Source: Cupriavidus numazuensis (GTDB lineage Bacteria; Pseudomonadota; Gammaproteobacteria; Burkholderiales; Burkholderiaceae). From it: a stretch of 64,000 nucleotides of DNA. The DNA lies in the NCBI RefSeq assembly GCF_905397435.1, contig NZ_CAJPVI010000011.1, positions 107,353 to 171,352 on the forward strand, written 5' to 3'. A program made the position numbers and the translations under genes. Of the stretch, positions 17,568-25,724 are shown in pieces. The notes below the pieces were generated by a model. That model saw nothing but the letters and a program-made list of their open reading frames with translations, was not told the DNA's origin and did not search any database. Position 1 is the stretch's first letter. Every line of letters begins with the position of its first letter.

Positions 17568-17783
17568 TGCTGTGTCTCCTGCAGTCCGGTTGATTCCGTC
17601 TGTCCGACTTTCTGGTGGCCAAGTATCTGGCGTTCCAGGCTTCCACGCTTATTCGGCGAGGACATTCACTTACCAATTAGCGACATTGCGGGCGCCGTTG
17701 CGGCAAGCGACGGCAATGTTTCGTAGCATGGCAACGTCGCACGAAGCCGTGCATTCCCAGCCAAAGCGCGAAGGGCATCTACC

Positions 17784-18719
17784 ATGGCAGCACCACAGAA
17801 CAAAGTGATCGTCACGTGCGCCGTGACGGGCGGTATTCACACCCCGACGATGTCGCCTCATCTCCCCATTACCGCTAGGGAGATCGAAGACGAGTCCGTC
17901 GCGGCTGCAGAGGCCGGCGCCGCAATCGTCCATCTCCATGCGCGCAAGCCGGAGAATGGCCAGCCATCACAGAATCCCGCGCTTTTCCGCGAGTTTCTTC
18001 CCCGGATCGCAGCGCGTTCGGACGTCGTGATCAATCTCACGACGGGCGGCGCCCCCAACATGCTTGTGGAGGAACGCCTGCAACCGGCGCTGCAACTCAA
18101 GCCGGAAGTTGCCTCGTTGAACATGGGCTCGATGAACTTCGGCCTCTATCCGATGCTCGCCCGGCACAAGACCTTCAAGTACGACTGGGAGCGCCCTTAC
18201 CTCGAGGGCTCCGAAGACCGCGTCTTCCGCAATACGTTCAAGGAGATCCGCTACATCCTCGAATCCTGTGCTGGCAACGGCACGCGCTTCGAGATCGAGT
18301 GCTACGACACCAGCCATCTCTATACCGCAGCGCATTTCATTGACCGCGGCATCCTCAAGCCGCCCTTCTTCATCCAGTCCGTATTCGGCCTGCTCGGCGG
18401 CATCGGCACGCACCCCGACGATGTCATGCATATGCGCCGCACCGCGGAGCGCCTGTTTGGCAAGGACTACTACTGGTCCGTGCTTGGCGCCGGCCGCAGC
18501 CAGATGCCGATTGCCTCGATGGCGGCTGCCATGGGCGGAAACGTTCGCGTCGGCCTGGAGGATTCGCTTTGGGAAGACCGGGGCCGGCTGTCCAGCAGTA
18601 ACGCCGATCAGGTCAGGCGTGTTGTCGGCATTCTGAAATCACTGAACCTCGAGGTGGCCACGCCTGACGAGGCCCGCGACATGCTTCAGCTGAAAGGCCG
18701 GGACGCTGTCGCGTTCTGA
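17784..18719 (+). CDS. Beta-keto acid cleavage enzyme (BKACE, DUF849)
   Basis: A 311-residue TIM-barrel protein of the BKACE family, which condenses a beta-keto acid with acetyl-CoA to give acetoacetate and a new acyl-CoA. The zinc ligands are visible: His50 and His52 in VHLHARKPENG and Glu259 in VRVGLEDSLW. The N-terminal strand VIVTCAVTGGIHTP is typical. It is followed 41 bases later by an SDR dehydrogenase, which would logically make the beta-keto acid substrate from a beta-hydroxy acid. The TauD-like gene diverges upstream. The substrate class cannot be fixed from sequence. Confidence 0.9.
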   Translation: MAAPQNKVIVTCAVTGGIHTPTMSPHLPITAREIEDESVAAAEAGAAIVHLHARKPENGQPSQNPALFREFLPRIAARSDVVINLTTGGAPNMLVEERLQPALQLKPEVASLNMGSMNFGLYPMLARHKTFKYDWERPYLEGSEDRVFRNTFKEIRYILESCAGNGTRFEIECYDTSHLYTAAHFIDRGILKPPFFIQSVFGLLGGIGTHPDDVMHMRRTAERLFGKDYYWSVLGAGRSQMPIASMAAAMGGNVRVGLEDSLWEDRGRLSSSNADQVRRVVGILKSLNLEVATPDEARDMLQLKGRDAVAF

Positions 18720-18760
18720 TTGATCGAATCGCTTCTCTTCACTCACTCCAGGAAATTCCC

Positions 18761-19507
18761 ATGTCTCATCCTGTTGTCCTGATCACCGGTGCCACCGCAG
18801 GCATCGGCCGCGCGACAGCGCTTGCCTTCGCAGCCAAAGGTGCGCGGCTGGTCTGCTCCGGGCGGAATGCCGCTGCCGGAGACGCCCTCATTTCGGAACT
18901 CCGGAAAATGGGTGCGGAAGCGGACTTCCTCGTGGCCGACGTCAGCCGCGAAGACGATGTCATCCGTCTTGTCAGGCATGCCGTCGAACGCTTTGGATCC
19001 CTTGATATCGCCGTGAACAGTGCCGGAACGGAAGGAACACCGGGCTCGATCGTCGAGCAAACAGTCGCGTCGTACACGACGACGTTCGATGCGAATGTCC
19101 TTGGTACCTTCCTCTGCATGAAGCACGAGCTGCAGGCAATGATCCCGCAAAAGCGTGGGGCGATTGTCAATCTCTCCTCCACGATGGGCAGCCGCGGCAA
19201 CCCGCGAAATCCGATGTATGTGGCCAGCAAGCACGCGGTCGAGGGCCTTACCAAGTCGGCGGCGCTCGATGCCATCCAATCGAATGTCCGCGTCAACGCC
19301 GTGGCGCCGGGCCCGATCGAAACGGCCATGCTCGGCCGCATTGCCGGTGGCGAGGATCGGATAGCGGCCGTCGCCGCAACGATTCCCGCAGGACGCGTCG
19401 GCACGCCGGAAGAAGTGGCTGATGCGATCGTCTTCCTGGCATCCGACCAATCGACGTACATCACGGGCCAGATCCTCCACGTAAACGGCGGGAAGACTGC
19501 CGCGTAA
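18761..19507 (+). CDS. SDR-family oxidoreductase
   Basis: A 248-residue classical short-chain dehydrogenase. The cofactor motif TGATAGIG is at 9-16, NSAG at 86-89, and the catalytic Ser139/140, Tyr153 and Lys157 lie in NLSS...YVASK. The C-terminus ends TGQILHVNGGKTAA, as in FabG-like enzymes. Its position directly after a BKACE gene suggests that it oxidises a beta-hydroxy acid to the beta-keto acid the BKACE cleaves (inference). CCAGGAAATTCCC before ATG 18761 is the ribosome-binding site. A hairpin follows at 19550. Confidence 0.89.
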   Translation: MSHPVVLITGATAGIGRATALAFAAKGARLVCSGRNAAAGDALISELRKMGAEADFLVADVSREDDVIRLVRHAVERFGSLDIAVNSAGTEGTPGSIVEQTVASYTTTFDANVLGTFLCMKHELQAMIPQKRGAIVNLSSTMGSRGNPRNPMYVASKHAVEGLTKSAALDAIQSNVRVNAVAPGPIETAMLGRIAGGEDRIAAVAATIPAGRVGTPEEVADAIVFLASDQSTYITGQILHVNGGKTAA

Positions 19508-19549
19508 GCTGCCTGTCACAAGGCGTCGTCACGCTCCAAAGCGTCGGGG

Positions 19550-19577
19550 AGAGGCGCAATTACAGTCCTGCGCCTCT
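19550..19577 (+). terminator. Probable terminator hairpin after BKACE-SDR
   Basis: A perfect 9-bp stem AGAGGCGCA / TGCGCCTCT with a 10-base loop starts 43 bases after the SDR stop codon. Only a short T-rich stretch (TCGT) follows, so termination strength is uncertain. Confidence 0.5.
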
Positions 19578-19642
19578 TCGTGCCTCGCGTGGTTCGTCCA
19601 AGGCAGACCACGGCCGCCCATCCCATGAATACCCGCATCACC

Positions 19643-19686
19643 AAAAAAAGACAAAGGTTCCACAGGGGCTACCTGTCGAACCTTTG
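19643..19686 (-). terminator. Intrinsic terminator of the porin gene
   Basis: On the minus strand, a 9-bp stem CAAAGGTTC / GAACCTTTG with an inner short stem is followed by TCTTTTTTT. This is a textbook rho-independent terminator. It lies about 95 bases past the porin stop codon and would end leftward transcription. Confidence 0.8.
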
Positions 19687-19779
19687 AAACCGGAAAAGCC
19701 GAGGAAAGTGCCAGGCTGGCATCGGCCTGGCATCGGCATTTCCGGTGGAACTCATGCAGATTGCGCTTCAGGTGCGCCT

Positions 19780-20940
19780 TCAGAACACGTGGCGGATACC
19801 CACAGCGGCGCCAAACATCGAGCTTTGGCCATTGGAGAGCGTGTAGTTGTTGACCGTAAGGCTGGTCGCGTAATTGCTCGCTGCCGATTCCATCGCCAGG
19901 CCGGCGTTCTTTGCATAGGCCATGGTCAGATAGATATCTGTCCGCTTCGAGAGCGAGTAGTCGGCAATCAGCGCCACCTGCCAGGGATTGGCAACGTGCG
20001 CATTACCGCCAAGGCTCTTCACGTTCTGATAGTCATACTCGAGCGTGAAGTCGAGTGCAGGAGAGAACCGGTACTGACCGCCAATCCAATAGAAATCGTC
20101 ACGCAGGGTCACGACATCGTTCTGGTTCTTGTTCTGGCCCCAACGATAGCCGCCCATGATCTTCGCCGTGCCATTGATGGCGTAGCTGCCCATGACGGCC
20201 GCCTTCCTGAAGGTACCGCTGCCGGTGCCGATCGTCGGATTCCATTGATCATAGGCAACGCCTGCCCCAAACGGCCCGGCGAGATAGCTCAAGCCAACAC
20301 CATACGCCGTGTCGCGGCGGTACTGCCCCGGGACCTCGCCATTGCCACCGGCGGCTGGAACGCTTGCGATCACTTGCGGAAGCGTCGTCCCTACGCCGAA
20401 CGACATGTTGGCCTGTGCCGTGAGGCCGCCGAACACGCCGACGTACTTCAGCGCATTGTCTTCACGGAAGTTGCCACCGGCGATCACGCCAATAGGTTCA
20501 TACTGGGTGGCATATCGAGCCGGAATGAAGTTGGCCAGCGTAGAGAACATCGAATGGTATTGCCGGCCGAAGGTGATCTGCCCATATTCCGAGCTAAGAC
20601 CCAAAAAGGCCTGGCGGCCAAACAAGCGGCCGCCTTGCTGCGACGTGCCAGTATCGAGATTGAAGCCGCTTTCCAGAACGAAGATGGACTTCATCCCGGC
20701 GCCCAGATCCTCCGTGCCGCGAAGACCCCAACGCGAGCCGGAGTAGCCACCGGAGTTCTCACGGACGACGCTATGGCCGGCACCGGACTGGAAGCCGTTG
20801 GCGGCCGACGGCACGGCCGCGCCGACGCGGTTGACGTACTCTACGTTGATATCTGCCACGCCATACAAGGTCACGCCGGATTGCGCGCTCGCTGCCCCAC
20901 ACGCACTGACGGCGGCCAGGGCAAGAATCTTTCTTTTCAC
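19780..20940 (-). CDS. Gram-negative general porin (Omp32/OmpC-like, Burkholderiales type)
   Basis: A 386-residue outer-membrane porin. It has a signal peptide (MKRKILALAAVSACGAASAQ), then SGVTLYGVADINVEYVNRVG, the hallmark first strand of Burkholderiales trimeric porins. A repeated beta-strand pattern follows, and the C-terminal strand ends GAAVGIRHVF, with the terminal Phe needed for BAM recognition. It probably lets small, often anionic, substrates enter. It lies between the BKACE/SDR operon and a Bug binding-protein gene, consistent with substrate-specific uptake. A strong terminator follows. Confidence 0.92.
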   Translation of the reverse strand: MKRKILALAAVSACGAASAQSGVTLYGVADINVEYVNRVGAAVPSAANGFQSGAGHSVVRENSGGYSGSRWGLRGTEDLGAGMKSIFVLESGFNLDTGTSQQGGRLFGRQAFLGLSSEYGQITFGRQYHSMFSTLANFIPARYATQYEPIGVIAGGNFREDNALKYVGVFGGLTAQANMSFGVGTTLPQVIASVPAAGGNGEVPGQYRRDTAYGVGLSYLAGPFGAGVAYDQWNPTIGTGSGTFRKAAVMGSYAINGTAKIMGGYRWGQNKNQNDVVTLRDDFYWIGGQYRFSPALDFTLEYDYQNVKSLGGNAHVANPWQVALIADYSLSKRTDIYLTMAYAKNAGLAMESAASNYATSLTVNNYTLSNGQSSMFGAAVGIRHVF

Positions 20941-21166
20941 CAGAACTCCTCCACGTTCATTGTTGTCGTCTTCAACCTGGTGGCGCGTGAATGCCAGGAG
21001 GTCAAAGCGTTTCGAAGGGAAGCATCGAGATTCGATTCCCCCCTATGCGCAAAACTGCCGCGCATGTGCAGGGACGAGCGCAACCCCTCACCCTTTGGGT
21101 GAGCGATTGCGCTTCGTCCGGTTTTAAAGCTTGAATTTGCTGCGGGTCTGCAGCGGAATCAGAGCG

Positions 21167-22159
21167 TTAATCGATCTGAATGCCCGCATCGGTCGCGATC
21201 TTCGACCAGAGCTGCAGGTCGTGGCTGACCAGGTCGCGGAACTGCTCGGGGGTCATCGAAGGAGGTGGCCCGAAGTTCATGGTTTTCATCGTGGCGGCGA
21301 CATCGGGAGACTTCTGTACCTTGTTGATCTCATCGGCCAGCCGCTTCAGGATCGCCGGGCTGGTTCCCGCTGGTGCGAAGACGCCGAACCAGCCCACCGC
21401 ATCGAACTTGTAGCCCTGTTCACCCATGGTTTTGACATCTGGCAGTTGCGGCGCACGCGCATTGCCGGCAATGGCGATGGCCCGGACCTTGCCGGAACGC
21501 AGGAACGGAATGGGCGCGCCCGGATCGGTCCAGCCGATCTTCACGACACCCGAGGCCAGGTCGGTCAACAATTGATTCGACGTCCGGTACGGGACGTGAT
21601 CGGTCTTCATGCCGGTCTGCTTCTTGAGCCATTCCATCGTCAGTTGCCCGGACGAGCCCGTGGACCACGTGGCGTAGCCGTACTTGTCCGGGTTCGCCTT
21701 CAGGAACTGGATCAGCTCCGGCAGGTTGTGAACCGGCAGATCGTTGCTCACCAGCAGCACCACCCCACCCTCCGCCGTTTCGGCGATCGGCACTAGGCTC
21801 TTTTTCGGATCGTAGGGGATGGTCTTCAACACGGCCGGGGCGATGACCATGTTCGATGCCGTGGTGTAGAGCAGCGTGTATCCGTCGGACGGCGCCTTGA
21901 CGACAACGTTGGTCCCGACCACGCCGCTGCCGCCCGGCCGGTTGTCAACGACGACCGGTTGCTTCAAGGCGACCGACAGCCGTTGCGCCATCAGGCGTGC
22001 CAGGGAATCGGTTCCGGAGCCTGCCGATGACGCCACGACCATCTGAATCGGGCGCGCGGGCCAGGCATCTTCCGCCCGCACCGCCGCGGACGCGCACAAT
22101 GCCACAAGCGCTACCGTGCCCAGCGTGGCCGCAAGCGGTTTTTGCATTCGAAATGTCAT
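21167..22159 (-). CDS. Bug/TctC-family periplasmic substrate-binding protein, second copy
   Basis: A 330-residue Bug protein with a signal peptide ending near AVRAEDAWP, then PARPIQMVVASSAGSGTDSL (first ligand loop) and MKTDHVPYRTSNQL (second). ATG 22159 is preceded by GGAGGGTGACA, an excellent ribosome-binding site, so the longer frame to 22246 is rejected. It lies upstream of the porin and downstream of the second BKACE, all leftward. The pair of Bug protein and porin probably forms the entry route for the substrate of the nearby enzymes. It is distinct in sequence from the Bug protein at 11882. Confidence 0.89.
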   Translation of the reverse strand: MTFRMQKPLAATLGTVALVALCASAAVRAEDAWPARPIQMVVASSAGSGTDSLARLMAQRLSVALKQPVVVDNRPGGSGVVGTNVVVKAPSDGYTLLYTTASNMVIAPAVLKTIPYDPKKSLVPIAETAEGGVVLLVSNDLPVHNLPELIQFLKANPDKYGYATWSTGSSGQLTMEWLKKQTGMKTDHVPYRTSNQLLTDLASGVVKIGWTDPGAPIPFLRSGKVRAIAIAGNARAPQLPDVKTMGEQGYKFDAVGWFGVFAPAGTSPAILKRLADEINKVQKSPDVAATMKTMNFGPPPSMTPEQFRDLVSHDLQLWSKIATDAGIQID

Positions 22160-22334
22160 TGTCACCCTCCATATCGTTCTTCTGTTGGCGATTGCTCTAT
22201 CTGCGCTATTTCCAGATGCTTCGCTCTGGCCGCACTGCAACGCCAACTACAAAGCCCACGCAGCCCGACGCGGGATGAGCCACGCTGACGCGAAGCCCGG
22301 CGCAAGAAGAGGCAGCGTGAACCGTTGTCTCAGC

Positions 22335-23402
22335 TCAGGCCGGCAGGTTCTCGTGCTTGCGCAGGAAGCCCTGGTGGCCACCGTTGCGATTCGGCGCGAA
22401 GCCGTTGGCCTGGAGCGTTTCTTCCACGGTGTCATAGAACACGCCGAGCTTCAGGATCTCGCGCGTCTGCTGCGCCGTCGCGATGGGGCGACCGAATTCG
22501 CGGGCAATGCGCACCAGTTGCTTGATCTGCTCGACCGAGCTCATCTTGCCGGTGCGGGACTGGTTCCAGAGCACATCTTCGATGCCGCATCGCACATGCA
22601 GGCCCAGGGCCATGCCGATCATGTTGATGGGCAGCACATTGAGCACCGAGCTTTCCACCGTGACCACCGCGCCATCGGGTACCGCGCGCAGCATGTTGGC
22701 CAGGTTGTAGATATTCGCCTGGTCCATGCCACCGCTGATCGCCACCCAGTTCATCACCAGCGGGCCCTTGTAGACGCCGCGGCGGATCATGCGCTCGATC
22801 GTTTCGAAGCTGTTGATGTTGTAGACCTGGAATTCGCTCTGGATGCCGGCGGCCGTGAGGCGTCGGATGTGCTCCTCGGCCCAGCTCGGATTCGAGGGCA
22901 CGATCATGTCCTTGTACGTGTCGTACAGATGCGGGAATCCGCGCGACACGCCCTTGAAGTCATCCAGGCCGGCATGCTCCGTGACGTTCATCTGCGTCGT
23001 GTTGACGGTCACCGTGACCTGGTCCGGCTTCGGATCGAGTTCGGCCAGCATATGCCGCGTGTCATCGCTGAGCCATTTGGCGGCCTGGCCCTCTTCGGGC
23101 GCGAAGCTGATGGAGCCACCCACCTGGATCACCATGTCGGGCACGGCCTTGCGCACCCCGGCGATCAGCTCGTTGAACATGGGCAGGCGCTTGCTGCCCT
23201 TGCCATCGGCTTCGCGCACATGCAGATGCAGCACCCGGGCACCCGCTTCGTAGCAATCCACCGCCTTCTGGATCTGTTCTTCCATGGTGACCGGGATATC
23301 TTCCGGAAAGTCCGAGGGAATCCAGCCCGGCGCATACGGAGCGGCCGTAATGATCAGCGGTTGCTGGTTCTCGGGATACAGGTGGCCGTCAAGGAAGTTC
23401 AT
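22335..23402 (-). CDS. Beta-keto acid cleavage enzyme (BKACE, DUF849), second copy
   Basis: A 355-residue BKACE paralogue, longer than the copy at 17784 and belonging to a different subgroup. It has N-terminal PLIITAAPYAPGWIPSD instead of the usual CAVTG start, zinc ligands His59 and His61 in VLHLHVREADG, and the Glu in VRCGIEDVLWNQ. The changed substrate-loop residues imply a different beta-keto acid. It is the second gene of a leftward set: quinone-reductase-like gene, BKACE, Bug protein, porin. The product would be acetoacetate plus an acyl-CoA if it follows the family reaction. Confidence 0.88.
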   Translation of the reverse strand: MNFLDGHLYPENQQPLIITAAPYAPGWIPSDFPEDIPVTMEEQIQKAVDCYEAGARVLHLHVREADGKGSKRLPMFNELIAGVRKAVPDMVIQVGGSISFAPEEGQAAKWLSDDTRHMLAELDPKPDQVTVTVNTTQMNVTEHAGLDDFKGVSRGFPHLYDTYKDMIVPSNPSWAEEHIRRLTAAGIQSEFQVYNINSFETIERMIRRGVYKGPLVMNWVAISGGMDQANIYNLANMLRAVPDGAVVTVESSVLNVLPINMIGMALGLHVRCGIEDVLWNQSRTGKMSSVEQIKQLVRIAREFGRPIATAQQTREILKLGVFYDTVEETLQANGFAPNRNGGHQGFLRKHENLPA

Positions 23403-23478
23403 GGTGAAGGTCTCCAGGATGAATCGTGAATTTTGAGAAGGTCGAATTGCATGAGCGCGTTTCCCGGGCGGGAAACCG

Positions 23479-24459
23479 TCAAATCACAAAGATGGACGAG
23501 CCGGTGGTCTTGCGGGCCTCGAGGTCACGGTGTGCCTGCACGGCATCTTCGAGCGCATAGCGCTGATTGATCTCGATGCGGATACGGCCTGCCGCAACAT
23601 GGCCAAACAGTTCATCGACCAGCTCCGCCTTTTCGGCGGGATCGGCGATGTAGTCGGCAAGGCCGGGACGGGTCAGGTATGCCGAGCCTTTGCGGGCCAG
23701 GATGGCCGGATCGAAGCCGGTGACGGGGCCAGAAGCAAACCCCACGCACACCAGCAGGCCGCGGCGCTTGAGCGAGTCCAGCGAGGCCATGAAGGTGTCC
23801 TTGCCCACGCTGTCGAACACCACGGATACGCCCACGCCATCCGTCAGTTCGCGCACGCGCTTGGCCACGTCCTCATGGCTGTAGTTGATGGTGTGATCGC
23901 AGCCATGGGCACGTGCCACTTCGGCCTTGGCATCGGTGGACACCGTTCCGATCACGGTCAGTCCCAGTAGCTTGGCCCATTGCGAAACGATCAGGCCGAC
24001 GCCACCCGCCGCGGCGTGCAGCAGAATGGTGTCGCCGGCCTTGAACGACCAGATCCGGCGCATCAGGTACGAGGCCGACAAGCCCCGCATGGTCATTGCC
24101 GCGGCGGCTTCACAACTGATTTCCGGCGGCAGCTTGATCAGCGGCGCGGCAGAGATCAGGCGCTCGGTGCTGTAGGCGCCCAGCGTGTTGGTGAAGCCCG
24201 TATAAGTCACCCGGTCGCCAACCGTCAGATGGGTGACGCCGGGCCCGACAGCCTCGATCACGCCAGCGGCTTCATTGCCGATGCCACTGGGCAGTGGGAC
24301 CTGATACGTGCCGCTGCGGAAATAGGTATCAGCAAAGTTCAGTCCTACGGCCACGTGACGCAAGCGGACCTCTCCCGGCCCCGGCTCGCCAACGGTGACG
24401 TCTTCAATACGAAGGACTTCGGGCCCGCCCGTTTCGTGAATCCTAACGACTTTCGCCAT
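23479..24459 (-). CDS. Quinone oxidoreductase-like MDR enzyme, second copy
   Basis: A 326-residue zinc-independent MDR protein close in architecture to QorA. The GroES-like part begins MAKVVRIHETGGPEVLRIED, and the NADPH-binding motif ILLHAAAGGVGLIVSQWAKL is characteristic of NADPH:quinone oxidoreductase 1. It ends TTGSSIFVI as in that family. It lies 76 bases upstream of the second BKACE gene in the same direction and is probably the first gene of that operon. The biological substrate may be an enone or quinone. Confidence 0.88.
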   Translation of the reverse strand: MAKVVRIHETGGPEVLRIEDVTVGEPGPGEVRLRHVAVGLNFADTYFRSGTYQVPLPSGIGNEAAGVIEAVGPGVTHLTVGDRVTYTGFTNTLGAYSTERLISAAPLIKLPPEISCEAAAAMTMRGLSASYLMRRIWSFKAGDTILLHAAAGGVGLIVSQWAKLLGLTVIGTVSTDAKAEVARAHGCDHTINYSHEDVAKRVRELTDGVGVSVVFDSVGKDTFMASLDSLKRRGLLVCVGFASGPVTGFDPAILARKGSAYLTRPGLADYIADPAEKAELVDELFGHVAAGRIRIEINQRYALEDAVQAHRDLEARKTTGSSIFVI

Positions 24460-24893
24460 GTCGTCTCCTGTCTTCTGTGGAGTATGAAAGTGCCCCTGCG
24501 GCTTGCCGATCGGGCTTTTCGGAGGGACAACCTGTGTGGCGAATCATCGGGTCTGACCGGGCTTTCCGCTTTCCCGTATGTGTCTGGCGCTTTCCCTTAG
24601 CTGACAAGGCGGGACGTTGGCGGCTTGCAGCCAGCTGGCGCGAACTTGTGCCTCAAGTCGCAGATGGGTGTCGCGGAGCGGATTTCGCGCCGCGCGGGGA
24701 AGTGCTGGAGGGGGATTCCGGTAGCTAGCGGAAGCCGCTACCTGTCTGGTAGCCGGCGGCTGGCGCCTGAGGGCGCCCGGACCGGATGGCGGAGTCTTTC
24801 CGCCCTGATACACCCACCCGGCCGATCAGCGCGGCCAGAGGTGGGCGTCGCGGGGTAACTGCGCAGGAACGTTACTGGTCAGGAAAGCGCCGC
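24460..24893. other. Intergenic region between CBS gene and quinone-reductase-like gene
   Basis: No convincing gene. Open frames here lack family features and ribosome-binding sites. It contains several short GC-rich inverted repeats, including GGCGCC / GGCGCC at 24762-24777, which could help terminate the leftward CBS-gene transcript. The promoter of the quinone-reductase-like gene must lie near 24470-24550. Confidence 0.4.
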
Positions 24894-25367
24894 TCAGGCG
24901 GCGACTGCCTCATCGGGCCAGCTTCCGATATAGGACTTCAGCATGCGGTTTTCGAATGCCTGCTCCTCATGCACGGCCTTGGCCACATCATGGAAGGAAA
25001 TGATCCCGAGAAAGGTGCCACTGCTGACCACCGGGACATAGCGCAGATAGTGCTGGACCATCAGTGCGCGCAACTCCGCGATGCCCATCTCCGGATCGAC
25101 GACAATGGGCGCGGGGTTCATCACCCGGCGCGCACGGATATCCAGCGCCTGCGACTCGTGCCCCGTGCTGCGCGCCCGCTGGTGTTGCGCCATCGCCTGG
25201 AAGATCTCGCGGAAGGTCAGCAGTCCGACCAGCGCCCCCCTTTCGATGACGACCAATGATCCCAGATCGTTGTCTGCCATCATCAGCAGACAGTCCGAAA
25301 GGACTGCGTCGGGAGAAACGGAAAAAATGGGGCCAGCCTTGATTTGCAGAATGTCGCACACGCGCAT
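24894..25367 (-). CDS. Tandem CBS-domain protein
   Basis: A 157-residue protein made of two CBS domains (about 5-65 and 80-145). Domain 1 holds VLSDCLLMMADNDLGSLVVI and domain 2 holds ELRALMVQHYLRYVPVVSSG. Paired CBS domains bind adenosyl ligands such as AMP or ATP and usually sense energy state, as stand-alone modules or inside enzymes and channels. ATG 25367 is favoured by GGAGA six bases upstream; ATG 25379 is an alternative. It is a single gene with a candidate operator (25458-25475) shared with the F420/Mo-hydroxylase genes, which suggests that it belongs to that regulon. Confidence 0.83.
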   Translation of the reverse strand: MRVCDILQIKAGPIFSVSPDAVLSDCLLMMADNDLGSLVVIERGALVGLLTFREIFQAMAQHQRARSTGHESQALDIRARRVMNPAPIVVDPEMGIAELRALMVQHYLRYVPVVSSGTFLGIISFHDVAKAVHEEQAFENRMLKSYIGSWPDEAVAA

Positions 25368-25457
25368 GATCGTCTCCATGTCAGGACAGGTGAATGGATT
25401 CGGAGGCTGCTTTCCATGTTCTGCTTTCCGCAGCGCTCGCCCACTCATCCTGTCATT

Positions 25458-25475
25458 CCATTTATAGAATGATAT
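25458..25475. promoter_or_regulatory. Candidate GntR operator, copy A (CBS gene)
   Basis: The sequence CCATTTATAGAATGATAT matches copy B upstream of coxL at 16 of 18 positions, with 15 in a row identical. It also forms TCATTC / GAATGA arms at 25453-25472. It lies about 90 bases before the CBS-gene start. Relative to the consensus CTAT-N10-ATAG, both outer arms are one base off. Confidence 0.6.
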
Positions 25476-25675
25476 GACGTTTATTTCAAGTGCTGGCTGG
25501 CACAAGCGCGCGAGTTTTTACCATTTGCTTCCGACAAGGGCGGCAGACTTGTACAGGCGTATGGAGGCCACTGGCATCGCCATCGGCATGGGTGAGCGCA
25601 TTCGAATCAAGCACCGGAAGATTGCGCCAGCCGCGAAGGCTTTCGCCATGGCGCCCGCAGGGGCGGCTCGGACGT

Positions 25676-25719
25676 GCAGCGGAAATGGCCGGTGGCGCTC
25701 CACCGGCCATTTCCGCTGC
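25676..25719 (-). terminator. Strong hairpin after the MFS gene
   Basis: A perfect 20-bp stem (arms 25676-25695 and 25700-25719, beginning GCAGCGGAAATGG) with a 4-base loop CGCT starts six bases after the stop codon of the leftward MFS gene. There is no T-run, so it may act as an mRNA 3'-end stabiliser or a bidirectional terminator rather than a classic intrinsic terminator. Confidence 0.65.
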
Positions 25720-25724
25720 TGCGG

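Noticed and set aside
19684..21102. Plus-strand open frame of 472 codons opposite the porin
   Set aside because: The porin on the other strand has a signal peptide, strand pattern and terminal Phe; this frame is a shadow.
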